Positions 1 to 8,025 of a stretch of 40,573 bases of DNA are shown piece after piece. The notes under the pieces are model-generated. The model worked only from the letters and a program-made list of their open reading frames with translations, made no database searches and was not told the origin of the DNA. This DNA is from an uncultured Acidobacteriota bacterium (GTDB taxonomy: Bacteria > Acidobacteriota > Thermoanaerobaculia > Gp7-AA8): positions 104,917 through 145,489 of the forward strand of contig CALMZP010000167.1 of NCBI GenBank assembly GCA_937870635.1. Direction: 5' to 3'. The position numbers were made by a program, and so were the translations under genes. Position 1 is the stretch's first letter; each line of letters starts with the position of its first letter.

Positions 1-5
1 ACGAA

Positions 6-1103
6 ATGGAAGTGAATTTCGGTCCTCAGCACCCGTCGACGCACGGCGTGCTGCGAGTCATCCTCAAGGTCGACGGCGAACGGATCATCGACGCGAAGCC
101 GGTCATCGGCTATCTGCATCGCGGCACCGAGAAGCTCTTCGAGCACATGAACTACCCGCAGTGCGTGCCGCACACCGACCGCATGGACTACGTCGCCGCG
201 GCCACGAACAACCTCGGCTTCGTCGAAGCGGTGGAAAAGCTGATGGGCATCACCGCCCAGATCCCGAAACGCGCGCAGCTCCTTCGGGTCATCCTCTCCG
301 AGCTGCAGCGCATCTCGTCTCATCTGCTCTGGCTCGCGACGCACGCGATCGACATCGGCGCGATGACGCCATTCTTCTACACGTTCCGCGAACGAGAACA
401 GGTCCTCGACTTCTTCGAGGCGTACTGCGGTGCGCGCCTCACGCTGAACTGCATGCGCATCGGCGGGATGCCCGAAGACGTGCCGGCGGGCTGGCTCGAA
501 GACATCCAGGAATTCATCGATCGGTTCGACGTCGCCATCGACGAGTACGAGAATCTGCTCACCAACAATCGCATCTGGAAGCGCCGCACCGTCGGCATCG
601 GTGTGCTCTCGCCGGAGGAAGCGATCGAGTGGGGGATCACCGGACCGCCCCTCCGCGGATCGGGCGTGAACTGGGATCTTCGCCGCGCGCTGCCCTACGA
701 GTGCTATCCGGAGCTCGACTTCGAGGTACCCCTTGGAAAGAACGGCGATACCTACGACCGCTACCTGGTGCGCATGGAAGAGATGCGGCAGTGCCGCCGC
801 ATCATCCAGCAGTGCATCCCGCTCATCCGGCAGACGCCCGCGGGCGACATCAAAGCGAAGATCTCCCGCGTCATCCGCCCGCCCGAGGGGGAGGTTTACC
901 ACTCGATCGAGTCGCCGAAAGGGGAGCTCGGCTACTACATCGTCTCCGACGGCAAGAGCCAGAACGCCTACCGCTGCCACGTGCGCCCGCCCTCATTCGT
1001 CAACCTGCAGGCGCTGCCGGCCATGGCCAAGGGCCACCTGATCTCGGATCTCGTCGCGCTGATCGGGACCATCGACATCGTGCTGGGGGAGGTCGATCGA
1101 TGA
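6..1103 (+). CDS. nuoD: NADH-quinone oxidoreductase subunit D (complex I 49-kDa type)
   Basis: Peripheral-arm subunit of respiratory complex I that forms the quinone-reduction site together with NuoB and NuoH. The protein opens with the family hallmark [12 protein letters not shown] at residues 6-17, continues with [12 protein letters not shown] and the conserved HTDRMDY stretch, and ends with DIVLGEVDR, the usual C-terminus, so the 3' end is complete. The first Met lies only five bases into the window and the preceding in-frame codon (gaa) is also open, so the true start may be upstream and the gene may be 5' partial; 365 residues is slightly short for the family. It is followed by a heptamer palindrome and then nuoH rather than nuoE/F/G. 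Confidence 0.96.
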   Translation: MEVNFGPQHPSTHGVLRVILKVDGERIIDAKPVIGYLHRGTEKLFEHMNYPQCVPHTDRMDYVAAATNNLGFVEAVEKLMGITAQIPKRAQLLRVILSELQRISSHLLWLATHAIDIGAMTPFFYTFREREQVLDFFEAYCGARLTLNCMRIGGMPEDVPAGWLEDIQEFIDRFDVAIDEYENLLTNNRIWKRRTVGIGVLSPEEAIEWGITGPPLRGSGVNWDLRRALPYECYPELDFEVPLGKNGDTYDRYLVRMEEMRQCRRIIQQCIPLIRQTPAGDIKAKISRVIRPPEGEVYHSIESPKGELGYYIVSDGKSQNAYRCHVRPPSFVNLQALPAMAKGHLISDLVALIGTIDIVLGEVDR

Positions 1104-1113
1104 GGAAAACCGA

Positions 1114-1188
1114 AATGTTGAATGTTCAATGTTCAATGTTGAATGTTCAATTCAACATTCAACATTCAACATTCAACATTGAACATTC
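1114..1188. repeat. heptamer palindrome (TGTTGAA/TTCAACA units) between nuoD and nuoH
   Basis: About five 7-bp units of type TGTTGAA or TGTTCAA (1116-1150) are followed directly by about five of the complementary type TTCAACA (1151-1188). The two halves form a long, almost loopless AT-rich hairpin. It fills most of the nuoD-nuoH gap and ends about 20 bp before nuoH, leaving room for the GGGAGG ribosome site. The base composition is quite unlike the GC-rich genes on both sides. Confidence 0.9.
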
Positions 1189-1209
1189 TCGTGGGAGGGC
1201 GGTGGCCCC

Positions 1210-2385
1210 ATGAACCCCTGGATGACCTATCTGATCTGGCCACTGATCAAGTTCTCGATCGCGTTCATCGCCGTGCAGGCTCTCGTCGCCGCCATGAACT
1301 GGATCGAGCGCCGCCTCCTCGGATTTTTCCAGGCGAGGCTCGGTCCGAACCGCGTGGGGCCGTGGGGTCTGGGCCAGATCATCGCCGATCCGATCAAGTT
1401 CCTTCTGAAGGAAGACTTCGTTCCCGCGCGCGCCGAAAAGGTCGCCTACTACCTCGGCCCCATTCTTCCGCTGCTCCCGTCGTTCATCGTGTTCTGCCTG
1501 ATCCCGTTCGGGCCGCCTCCGACGTTCGCCGTGACGAACAACATCAACGTCGGACTGCTCCTGATCTTCGCGCTCACTTCCACCGCCGTATACGGAATCA
1601 TCCTCGGCGGCTGGGCATCGAACAACAAGTTCTCGCTGATGGGCGGCCTCCGCTCCGCGGCGCAGATGGTGTCGTACGAGGTTCCGCTGGGCCTCTCGAT
1701 CGTCGGCGTGCTCATGCTCACGCAGAGCCTCGAGCTCGAAGAGATCGTGCGCTACCAGGAGATGAATTCCTGGAACGTCTTCCCGCAGCTCGTGGCCTGT
1801 TTCATCTTCATCGTGGCAATGAACGCCGAGAACAATCGCACGCCCTTCGACCTGCCCGAAGCCGAGTCGGAGCTCGTGGCTGGATTTCACACCGAGTATT
1901 CGGCGATGAAGTTCGCCTTCTACATGCTCGGCGAGTATTCGCTGATGATCGTGAATTCATGTCTCGCCGTGACGCTGTTTTTCGGCGGCTGGTCGCTGGG
2001 CATGGGCGGCATCGGATTCACCACTGAAGTGATGCAGAAGATGGGATGGGTCGGCGGATTGATCGGCACCGGCATCTTCGTCACGAAGATGATGCTGTTC
2101 CTCTTCATGTACATCTGGTTCCGCGCGACCTTTCCCCGCTTCCGCTTCGACCAGCTCATGGACCTGGGATGGAAGTTCCTCATCCCTCTTGCTCTGGCGA
2201 ATATCTTCGTGACCGGGATCGTGCTTCTGGCATTCCCGTCGCGGCTCTACGGTGACACGGTGATCGCGGTCGGCGAGATCATGCTGACGGTCATCGGCAT
2301 GATCGTCATCGCTCTCACGCTCGTGCTTCTCTTCAAGCCGAAACGGCCCAAGGTGATCAATGCAAGTCGAGTATCCGAAGCCTAA
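1210..2385 (+). CDS. nuoH: NADH-quinone oxidoreductase subunit H
   Basis: Membrane subunit of complex I (ND1 type) that joins the peripheral arm to the membrane arm and lines the quinone tunnel. At 391 residues it is near or slightly above the usual family length. Recognisable motifs are the N-terminal MNWIERRLLGFFQARLGPNR region, ADPIKFLLKED, and the signature RTPFDLPEAESELVAGFHTE with the charged residues of the E-channel. Multiple hydrophobic helices run throughout, ending in a short KPKRPK tail. The ATG is preceded by GGGAGG about 11 nt upstream, just past the heptamer palindrome. Its 3' end overlaps nuoI by 26 bp, so the two are translationally linked. Confidence 0.97.
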   Translation: MNPWMTYLIWPLIKFSIAFIAVQALVAAMNWIERRLLGFFQARLGPNRVGPWGLGQIIADPIKFLLKEDFVPARAEKVAYYLGPILPLLPSFIVFCLIPFGPPPTFAVTNNINVGLLLIFALTSTAVYGIILGGWASNNKFSLMGGLRSAAQMVSYEVPLGLSIVGVLMLTQSLELEEIVRYQEMNSWNVFPQLVACFIFIVAMNAENNRTPFDLPEAESELVAGFHTEYSAMKFAFYMLGEYSLMIVNSCLAVTLFFGGWSLGMGGIGFTTEVMQKMGWVGGLIGTGIFVTKMMLFLFMYIWFRATFPRFRFDQLMDLGWKFLIPLALANIFVTGIVLLAFPSRLYGDTVIAVGEIMLTVIGMIVIALTLVLLFKPKRPKVINASRVSEA

Positions 2386-2896
2386 GTGGACGGACAAGTT
2401 TCTGCTCCTTGACATGTTCGAGGGGCTGAAGACGACCTTCAGGGAGCTGTTCCGTCCGAAGGTCACGATCCGCTATCCGGAAGAGCGCCTGGAGCCGGCC
2501 GACCGGTTCCGGGGGATGTTCCGCTTTTCGTACGACCGCTGTATCGCGTGCAAGCTCTGCGCGCTGGCCTGCCCGATCGACATCATCTACATCGACGTCC
2601 ACGACGAGACCATCGAACAGGAAGGCAAGAAGAAAAAGGTCAAGGTCCTCGACCGTTACGACATCGACGTCAAGCGATGCATGTTCTGCGCGCTCTGCGA
2701 AGAGGCCTGCCCGACCAAACCGAAATCGATCTGGCTGACCACGAAAACCTACGAGCTGGCCACGTACGACCGCAACGACCTGTACTTCAACATGCAGGAG
2801 CTCGAGTACTGGGACGATCGGCCGCGCTACACCGGCCTTCCTGAAGAAGAGGAGAAGCCGCGGATTGCCGACGAGCGTCGGATGCTGGGTGAATGA
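2360..2896 (+). CDS. nuoI: NADH-quinone oxidoreductase subunit I, 2x[4Fe-4S] ferredoxin type
   Basis: Electron-transfer subunit of complex I carrying clusters N6a and N6b, which pass electrons to N2 next to the quinone site. Two full cysteine motifs are visible: CIACKLCALACP (about residues 60-71) and CMFCALCEEACP (about 104-115), each with the CxxCxxCxxxCP pattern. The 178-residue length is normal. An extra lysine-rich segment (EQEGKKKKVKV) lies between the two motifs. The start lies inside the end of nuoH; nuoJ begins 3 bp after the stop. Confidence 0.97.
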   Translation: MQVEYPKPKWTDKFLLLDMFEGLKTTFRELFRPKVTIRYPEERLEPADRFRGMFRFSYDRCIACKLCALACPIDIIYIDVHDETIEQEGKKKKVKVLDRYDIDVKRCMFCALCEEACPTKPKSIWLTTKTYELATYDRNDLYFNMQELEYWDDRPRYTGLPEEEEKPRIADERRMLGE

Positions 2897-2899
2897 CCG

Positions 2900-3586
2900 A
2901 TGGAAGCACTGACCAGCGGCATGCCGTTTCTCGTGTTCCTGATCATCGGGACGATCGCCGTCGCCGCGTCGATTCTCGTCGTGGCCATGCGCAACCCGGT
3001 GCACTCGGCGCTGTTTCTCCTGCTGACCTTCCTCTGCGTCGCGGTGCTGTTCGTGCTGAAGGCGGCCGAGTTCGTCGCCGCAGTCCAGGTGCTCGTCTAC
3101 GCCGGCGGAATCATGGTGCTCTTCCTCTTCGTCGTCATGCTGATCAACGTCCGATCGCTGCCCGAAGAGCGGGTGATGTCGGCGTTCTGGAAGGGCGGGC
3201 TGGCCGTCGGGCTGGGGCTCTTCATCCTCTTTGCGGGTGTGGTGCGGCCCGGCGTCTATCACGAGCCGAAAGGCAATGAGCGCGACCTGCGCACCCAGAC
3301 CACTTACCGCATGCGCAAGGTGAGGAATGCCGACGGCACGGTGACCGAGCGCCGCGTCGGCCGCAGCCGAGTGGTCGGCAACTCTGAGGCGATCGGGATG
3401 GTCCTCTACCGCGACTATCTGGTGCCGTTCGAGGTCGCATCGCTGTTCCTGCTGGTGGCGATGATCGGCGCCATCGTGATCGGCAAGCGCGAGCTGCTGG
3501 CCGAGGAGGAGGAGTCGACGCCGCAGTTCATCCTCGATCGGGCGGAGAAGGAGAAAGAGGTGAAAGAGGTGGTCAATGGTCGGTAG
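2900..3586 (+). CDS. nuoJ: NADH-quinone oxidoreductase subunit J
   Basis: Membrane-arm subunit of complex I (ND6 type). The N-terminal 90 residues match the family: MRNPVHSALFLLLTFLCVAVLFV followed by the helix containing QVLVYAGGIMVLFLFVVML, where the conserved YAGGIMVLFLF forms the helix-3 pi-bulge region. A hydrophilic loop rich in Arg (about residues 115-155) separates this from the last helix, and a charged tail (EKEKEVKEVVN) ends the protein. It follows nuoI by 3 bp. The stop is only 10 bp before a dispersed inverted-repeat element that separates it from nuoK, which is unusual since nuoJ and nuoK normally abut. Confidence 0.95.
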   Translation: MEALTSGMPFLVFLIIGTIAVAASILVVAMRNPVHSALFLLLTFLCVAVLFVLKAAEFVAAVQVLVYAGGIMVLFLFVVMLINVRSLPEERVMSAFWKGGLAVGLGLFILFAGVVRPGVYHEPKGNERDLRTQTTYRMRKVRNADGTVTERRVGRSRVVGNSEAIGMVLYRDYLVPFEVASLFLLVAMIGAIVIGKRELLAEEEESTPQFILDRAEKEKEVKEVVNGR

Positions 3587-3596
3587 GGCTGATTTC

Positions 3597-3706
3597 ATCC
3601 CGAGCGAAGCGAGGGATCTCCGGTACCACCGGCAGGATGAAGGTTTCGAGCGCACGCCGGAACGATCCCCGCGGTGCTTCCGGAGATCCCTCGCTTCGCT
3701 CGGGAT
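3597..3706. repeat. dispersed inverted-repeat element, copy 1 (nuoJ-nuoK gap)
   Basis: Arms at 3597-3623 and 3680-3706 are perfect 27-bp reverse complements beginning ATCCCGAGCGAAGCGAGGGA. The 56-bp centre has a second short palindrome (CCGGTACCACCGG). The right arm ends exactly at the AAAGGA ribosome site of nuoK, so the element supplies nearly the whole intergenic region. The same arms recur at 4065/4151 and 22765/22898. No ORF or transposase is associated; it resembles a non-autonomous REP or MITE-like repeat. Confidence 0.92.
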
Positions 3707-3718
3707 AAAGGACTGTGA

Positions 3719-4033
3719 ATGATTGAAGTGGCCCCCAGCACTGCCGCCTATCTCATGCTCTCGGCGACGCTGTTCTCCATCGGGCTCGTCGGAGTGGTCA
3801 TCCGCCGCAACATGATCACCGTGCTGATGAGCATCGAGCTGATGCTCAACGCCGTGAACATCAACCTCATCGCGTTCTCGCACCGCCTCTCGTCGCTGGA
3901 AGGGCAGATCTTCGTGATCTTCATCATCGCCATCGCCGCGGGCGAAGCCGCCGTCGGGCTGGCGATCATCATCCAGCTGTACCGGCTGAAGAGCAGCGTC
4001 AATGTCGATGAAGCGAAGGTGCTGAATGGGTGA
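3719..4033 (+). CDS. nuoK: NADH-quinone oxidoreductase subunit K
   Basis: Small membrane-arm subunit of complex I (ND4L type), 104 residues with three transmembrane helices. The motif GVVIRRNMITVLMSIELMLNAVN carries the conserved proton-path glutamate of helix 2 (IELMLNA), and IIAIAAGEAAVGLAIII carries the helix-3 glutamate. The ATG is preceded by AAAGGA at 3707-3712, 6 nt upstream. The gene is bracketed by two copies of the same inverted-repeat element (3597-3706 and 4044-4198). Confidence 0.96.
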   Translation: MIEVAPSTAAYLMLSATLFSIGLVGVVIRRNMITVLMSIELMLNAVNINLIAFSHRLSSLEGQIFVIFIIAIAAGEAAVGLAIIIQLYRLKSSVNVDEAKVLNG

Positions 4034-4043
4034 CAAAGGGTTC

Positions 4044-4198
4044 ATCCCGAGCGACCGTTTCAGAATCCCGAGCGAAGCGAGGGATCTCCGGTACCACCGG
4101 CAGGGTGAAGGTTCTGAGCGGAGCCTGTCGGATCGAACCCGCCGGTGCTTCCGGAGATCCCTCGCTGCGCTCGGGATGCTGAAACAATCGCTCGGGAT
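4044..4198. repeat. dispersed inverted-repeat element, copy 2 (nuoK-nuoL gap), nested
   Basis: Inner arms at 4065-4091 and 4151-4177 match the 27-bp arm of the other copies, with one T-to-G change in the right arm. Outside these is a second pair, ATCCCGAGCG at 4044-4053 and CGCTCGGGAT at 4189-4198, joined to the inner arms by partly complementary spacers (GTTTCAG and CTGAAAC). The result is an extended stem of roughly 48 bp per side. It starts 10 bp after the nuoK stop and ends about 20 bp before nuoL. Confidence 0.9.
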
Positions 4199-4219
4199 TG
4201 ACCAGCAAGAGGGCAGCCG

Positions 4220-6391
4220 ATGACCTCCGCCCTCCTCGCAGTCGTCCTTCTCCCACTCCTCGGCGCCGCCATCAACGGCCTGCGCTCGTTTGCGAGCCCG
4301 AAAGAGAAGAAGAACCGCACCATCACCAACGCGGTGGCCATCGGTGCCACGGCGCTGTCGGCCATCATCGCCACGTTCGGCGTGGTGATGCCCTACATCG
4401 GCCACGGCACCGATACGCCGTTCGAGCACTCGTACTACACGTGGATTCCGGCCGGCATGGGGCAGGTGACCGGCGGATTCCTTTCGAGCTTCGATGTCGA
4501 CTTCGCCTTCCGGGTCGATCCGCTCTCCTGCGTGATGCTGATGGTCGTAACGTGGGTCGGTTTCCTGATCCACGTCTATGCCACCGGCTACATGTCACAC
4601 GAAGAGGGTTACACGCGCTTCTTCACCTACCTCAACCTCTTCATGTTCATGATGCTGCTCCTCATCCTCGGCGCCAACTACATGGTGCTGTTCGTCGGAT
4701 GGGAAGGGGTCGGACTCTGCTCGTACCTGCTGATCGGGTTTTATTACGACAAGAACTTCGCCGCCGACGCCGGGAAGAAGGCGTTCATCGTCAACCGCAT
4801 CGGCGACTTCGGTTTTCTCCTCGGCATCTTCCTGATCTTCAACACGTTCGGCAGCGCTGACTTCTCGAAAGTCTTCTCGCTCGCGTCCGCGGGAGGCGAG
4901 GCGCAGTACGGCGGAATCGCCACCGCGATCTGCCTGCTGCTCTTCGTCGGCGCGTGCGGCAAGTCCGCGCAGATCCCCCTCTATGTCTGGCTGCCGGATG
5001 CGATGGCCGGCCCGACGCCGGTGTCCGCGCTGATCCACGCCGCGACGATGGTCACCGCCGGCGTCTACATGGTCGTCCGGTCGAACGTTCTGTTCCGCAT
5101 GTCGCCGACGGCGATGGCGGTCGTGGCGATCGTCGGCGCGCTCACGGCGATCTTTGCGGCGACGATCGGTCTCGCGCAGAACGACATCAAGAAGGTTCTC
5201 GCGTATTCGACGGTCTCGCAGCTCGGCTACATGTTCATGGCCGCCGGCGTCGGCGCGTACACCGCGGCGATCTTCCACGTCATGACCCACGCGTTCTTCA
5301 AAGCCTGCCTCTTCCTCGGCGCCGGATCCGTGATCCACGGATGCGGCGGCGAACAGGACATGCGGAAGATGGGCGGGCTGCGGAAGTACATGCCGCACAC
5401 GCACAGGACGATGCTGATCGCCACGATCGCCATCTCGGGCGTGCCCTTCTTCGCGGGCTTCTTTTCGAAGGACGAGATCCTGGCGAACGCTTTTCACTAC
5501 TCGCCGCTGATCTGGATCATCGGCGCGGCCACGGCCGGCCTCACGGCGTTCTATATGTTCCGCCTCTACTTCATGACGTTCCACGGAAGCTATCGCGCCG
5601 CGCGCGTCGAAGGACACCCTGAGTCGGAACCGGAGCATGCAGGACACAACGTCATCTCAGGCATGCGCCATCTCGACGAGGGCGACCAGCATTCCGACAA
5701 GGCTCACGGCCATCACGTGCACGCGCACGATCCGCACGAATCGCCGTGGAGCATGACCGGCGTTCTCTGGATTCTCGCCGTGCTCTCGGTCGTCGGCGGG
5801 TACGTCGGCTGGCCGGCAATCTGGGGAGGCTCGTTCCCGACGCCCTTCCAGCACTGGCTCGAGCCGGTGCTGCTGCCGATCGGCGGCCACGAGTTCCACT
5901 TCGCCCACATGTCGCACACGGCGGAATGGATCCTCATGCTGCTCTCCGTCGGCATCGCCGGCCTGGGAATCCTGCTGGCATACCGCTTCTACAAACGCGA
6001 TGAGTCGTGGGCCGTTCCGACCAGGCTGGCCACGCGATTCGCGTTCGTCCATCGCGTTCTCGAGAACAAGTACTACGTCGACGAGTTCTACAACCGGTTC
6101 GTGGTCGGCGGCATGCTGTTGCTCTGCCGGGTTCTCTGGTGGATCGACGCGAACATCGTCGACGGGCTGGTGAACCTCGTGCGCCACGCGACGGTCTTCG
6201 TCGGCGGCCACGGCATGTCGCTCTTCGACAAGTTCGTCGTCGATGGCGCGGTCAACGGGGTGGCCTGGACCGCCGGGCGCGGATCCGGCGCGCTGCGCCG
6301 CGTGCAGAGCGGAGTCGTTCAGAACTACGCCCTCATCATGGGCGGCGGCATCATTCTCCTCGGGGTTGTCTATCTGTTCCTGAAGCCGTAA
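4220..6391 (+). CDS. nuoL: NADH-quinone oxidoreductase subunit L
   Basis: Distal antiporter-like subunit of complex I (ND5 type), responsible for one proton-pumping unit and the long lateral helix. Motifs include WEGVGLCSYLLIGFYY with the conserved glutamate of TM5, LYVWLPDAMAGPTPVSALIHAATMVTAGVYMVVR (TM7/8), and HAFFKACLFLGAGSVIHG. At 723 residues it is longer than the usual 610-680; a histidine-rich hydrophilic insert (about residues 465-510) explains part of the excess. The C-terminal third contains the lateral helix and final TM. The ATG is preceded by AAGAGGG 6 nt upstream; nuoM follows after 14 bp. Confidence 0.97.
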   Translation: MTSALLAVVLLPLLGAAINGLRSFASPKEKKNRTITNAVAIGATALSAIIATFGVVMPYIGHGTDTPFEHSYYTWIPAGMGQVTGGFLSSFDVDFAFRVDPLSCVMLMVVTWVGFLIHVYATGYMSHEEGYTRFFTYLNLFMFMMLLLILGANYMVLFVGWEGVGLCSYLLIGFYYDKNFAADAGKKAFIVNRIGDFGFLLGIFLIFNTFGSADFSKVFSLASAGGEAQYGGIATAICLLLFVGACGKSAQIPLYVWLPDAMAGPTPVSALIHAATMVTAGVYMVVRSNVLFRMSPTAMAVVAIVGALTAIFAATIGLAQNDIKKVLAYSTVSQLGYMFMAAGVGAYTAAIFHVMTHAFFKACLFLGAGSVIHGCGGEQDMRKMGGLRKYMPHTHRTMLIATIAISGVPFFAGFFSKDEILANAFHYSPLIWIIGAATAGLTAFYMFRLYFMTFHGSYRAARVEGHPESEPEHAGHNVISGMRHLDEGDQHSDKAHGHHVHAHDPHESPWSMTGVLWILAVLSVVGGYVGWPAIWGGSFPTPFQHWLEPVLLPIGGHEFHFAHMSHTAEWILMLLSVGIAGLGILLAYRFYKRDESWAVPTRLATRFAFVHRVLENKYYVDEFYNRFVVGGMLLLCRVLWWIDANIVDGLVNLVRHATVFVGGHGMSLFDKFVVDGAVNGVAWTAGRGSGALRRVQSGVVQNYALIMGGGIILLGVVYLFLKP

Positions 6392-6405
6392 GGAGCGTAG
6401 GAAGC

Positions 6406-8025
6406 ATGGGATTTCTCGAAGGCGTACCGATCCTGTCGATCATCACTTACGTGCCGCTGATCGGCGCGCTGTTCATCGTGGCTTTCATTCGCGGCGACAA
6501 CCATCGAGCGATCCGGAACATCGCGACGGGAGTCGCTCTCATCGACTTCTTCCTCTCGATCCCGCTCTGGTTCTACTTCGACCCGAAAGCATCCGGACAG
6601 GGGCTCTTTCAGTTCAAGGAAACGATCGACTGGATCCCCGCTCTCGGCGTCAAGTACTCGTTCGGCATCGACGGCATCGCCCTGCTGCTCATCCTCCTTA
6701 CTACGCTGACGGGCGTCATCGCGATCTATTCGTCATTCACGGCCATCACGCACCGGCAAAAGGAGTACTACGTCCTGCTCCTGCTTCTGCAGACCGGCAT
6801 GATCGGGACGTTCTGCGCGCTCGACTTCTTCCTCTTCTATGTCTTCTGGGAAGTCATGCTCGTACCGATGTACTTCCTCATCGGCATCTGGGGCGGCGGG
6901 CGCCGGCTGTACGCCGCGGTCAAGTTCTTCCTCTACACGCTGGCCGGATCGGTGCTGATGCTCCTCTCGATCCTGGCGCTCTATTTCTTCAACGACGGGG
7001 GGATCCCGTTCCTCAACATCAATGGACTGAACGCCGGCTATACGTTCGACGTTCTCCGTTTCCACGAGATCGGGCACCTCATTCCGCCCCAGCTCCAGTT
7101 CTGGATCTTCCTCGGATTTTTCTTCGGCTTCGCGATCAAGGTGCCGATGTTCCCGTTCCACACCTGGCTGCCTGACGCCCATACCGAAGCGCCGACGGCC
7201 GGATCGGTGATCCTCGCTGCGGTCCTTCTGAAGATGGGGACCTACGGCTTCATCCGCTTCGCCCTTCCGATTCTCCCCGACGCCACGCTTCGCGTCGTGC
7301 CCTGGATCGCCGCCCTCTCGATCATCGGCATCGTCTACGGCGCGCTCGTGACGCTCGTGCAGAAGGACATGAAGAAGCTCATCGCCTATTCATCGGTCTC
7401 GCATCTCGGCTTCGTCATGCTGGGGATGTTCGCGCTGAACCCGATGGGCATCCGCGGTTCCGTGCTGCAGATGATCAATCACGGCATCTCCACCGGCGCG
7501 CTCTTCCTTCTCGTCGGTGTGGTCTACGAACGGCGGCATACGCGCCTGATCGCGGACTACGGCGGTCTCGCGAAGCAGATGCCGAAGTACGCCACGATCT
7601 TTCTCATCGCCGCGCTGTCGTCGATGGGCCTGCCGGCTCTCAACGGATTCATCGGTGAGTTCACGATTCTTCTCGGCGTTGCAAACCGGAACATGACCTG
7701 GGCAGTTTTCGCCGCGCTCGGCATCGTCCTCGGAGCTGCCTATCTGCTGTGGCTCTACCAGAGAGTTTTCTGGGGACCGCTCGACAACCCGGCGAACCAG
7801 AAGCTCCTCGATCTCAGCGGGCGCGAGCTCCTCACGCTGCTCCCGCTGGTGATCCTCATGTTCTGGATCGGGCTCTTCCCTTCGACGTTCTTCGACAAGA
7901 TCGAGCAGCCGGTCGATTACATCGTCCGCAAAGTCGATCCGCAGTACTACAACCGGAAGCCGCTCACGCACCCGCCGGTGCCCGGCGGCGCGCACTCTGA
8001 CCAGGTGGCCGAGGCAAGGCAGTGA
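6406..8025 (+). CDS. nuoM: NADH-quinone oxidoreductase subunit M
   Basis: Antiporter-like proton-pumping subunit of complex I (ND4 type), 539 residues, about 14 transmembrane helices. Diagnostic segments are FYVFWEVMLVPMYFLIGIWGG (TM5 glutamate), FHTWLPDAHTEAPTAGSVILAAVLLKMGTYGFIRF (TM7/8 with conserved Lys) and AYSSVSHLGFVMLG. The frame is open further upstream inside nuoL, but ATG 6406 gives the family-like N-terminus MGFLEGVPILSIITYVPLIG and has AGGAG 10 nt upstream. The stop overlaps the GTG start of nuoN (GTGA). Confidence 0.96.
   Translation: MGFLEGVPILSIITYVPLIGALFIVAFIRGDNHRAIRNIATGVALIDFFLSIPLWFYFDPKASGQGLFQFKETIDWIPALGVKYSFGIDGIALLLILLTTLTGVIAIYSSFTAITHRQKEYYVLLLLLQTGMIGTFCALDFFLFYVFWEVMLVPMYFLIGIWGGGRRLYAAVKFFLYTLAGSVLMLLSILALYFFNDGGIPFLNINGLNAGYTFDVLRFHEIGHLIPPQLQFWIFLGFFFGFAIKVPMFPFHTWLPDAHTEAPTAGSVILAAVLLKMGTYGFIRFALPILPDATLRVVPWIAALSIIGIVYGALVTLVQKDMKKLIAYSSVSHLGFVMLGMFALNPMGIRGSVLQMINHGISTGALFLLVGVVYERRHTRLIADYGGLAKQMPKYATIFLIAALSSMGLPALNGFIGEFTILLGVANRNMTWAVFAALGIVLGAAYLLWLYQRVFWGPLDNPANQKLLDLSGRELLTLLPLVILMFWIGLFPSTFFDKIEQPVDYIVRKVDPQYYNRKPLTHPPVPGGAHSDQVAEARQ

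Noticed and set aside
1143-1190. Peptides such as NIQHSTFNI, FWILDFGF, KSKIQNPKSKIQ and SSFILHPSS that appear at the start of several frames
   Set aside because: They are translations of the 7-bp arrays, which run through all three frames because 7 is not a multiple of 3. Gene starts were placed after the arrays.
3597-3706. Insertion sequence or attachment site
   Set aside because: There is no transposase frame, no target duplication could be recognised, and the centre is short and different in each copy. Described as a dispersed inverted repeat instead.
2357-4573. Very long open frame on the minus strand (738 codons) across nuoI-nuoL, and similar long antisense frames under nuoL, nuoM, nuoN, the PKD gene and others
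   Set aside because: They are mirror frames of GC-rich genes: rich in Arg, His, Asp and Glu without any fold or motif, and the opposite strand encodes unmistakable complex I or PKD proteins.
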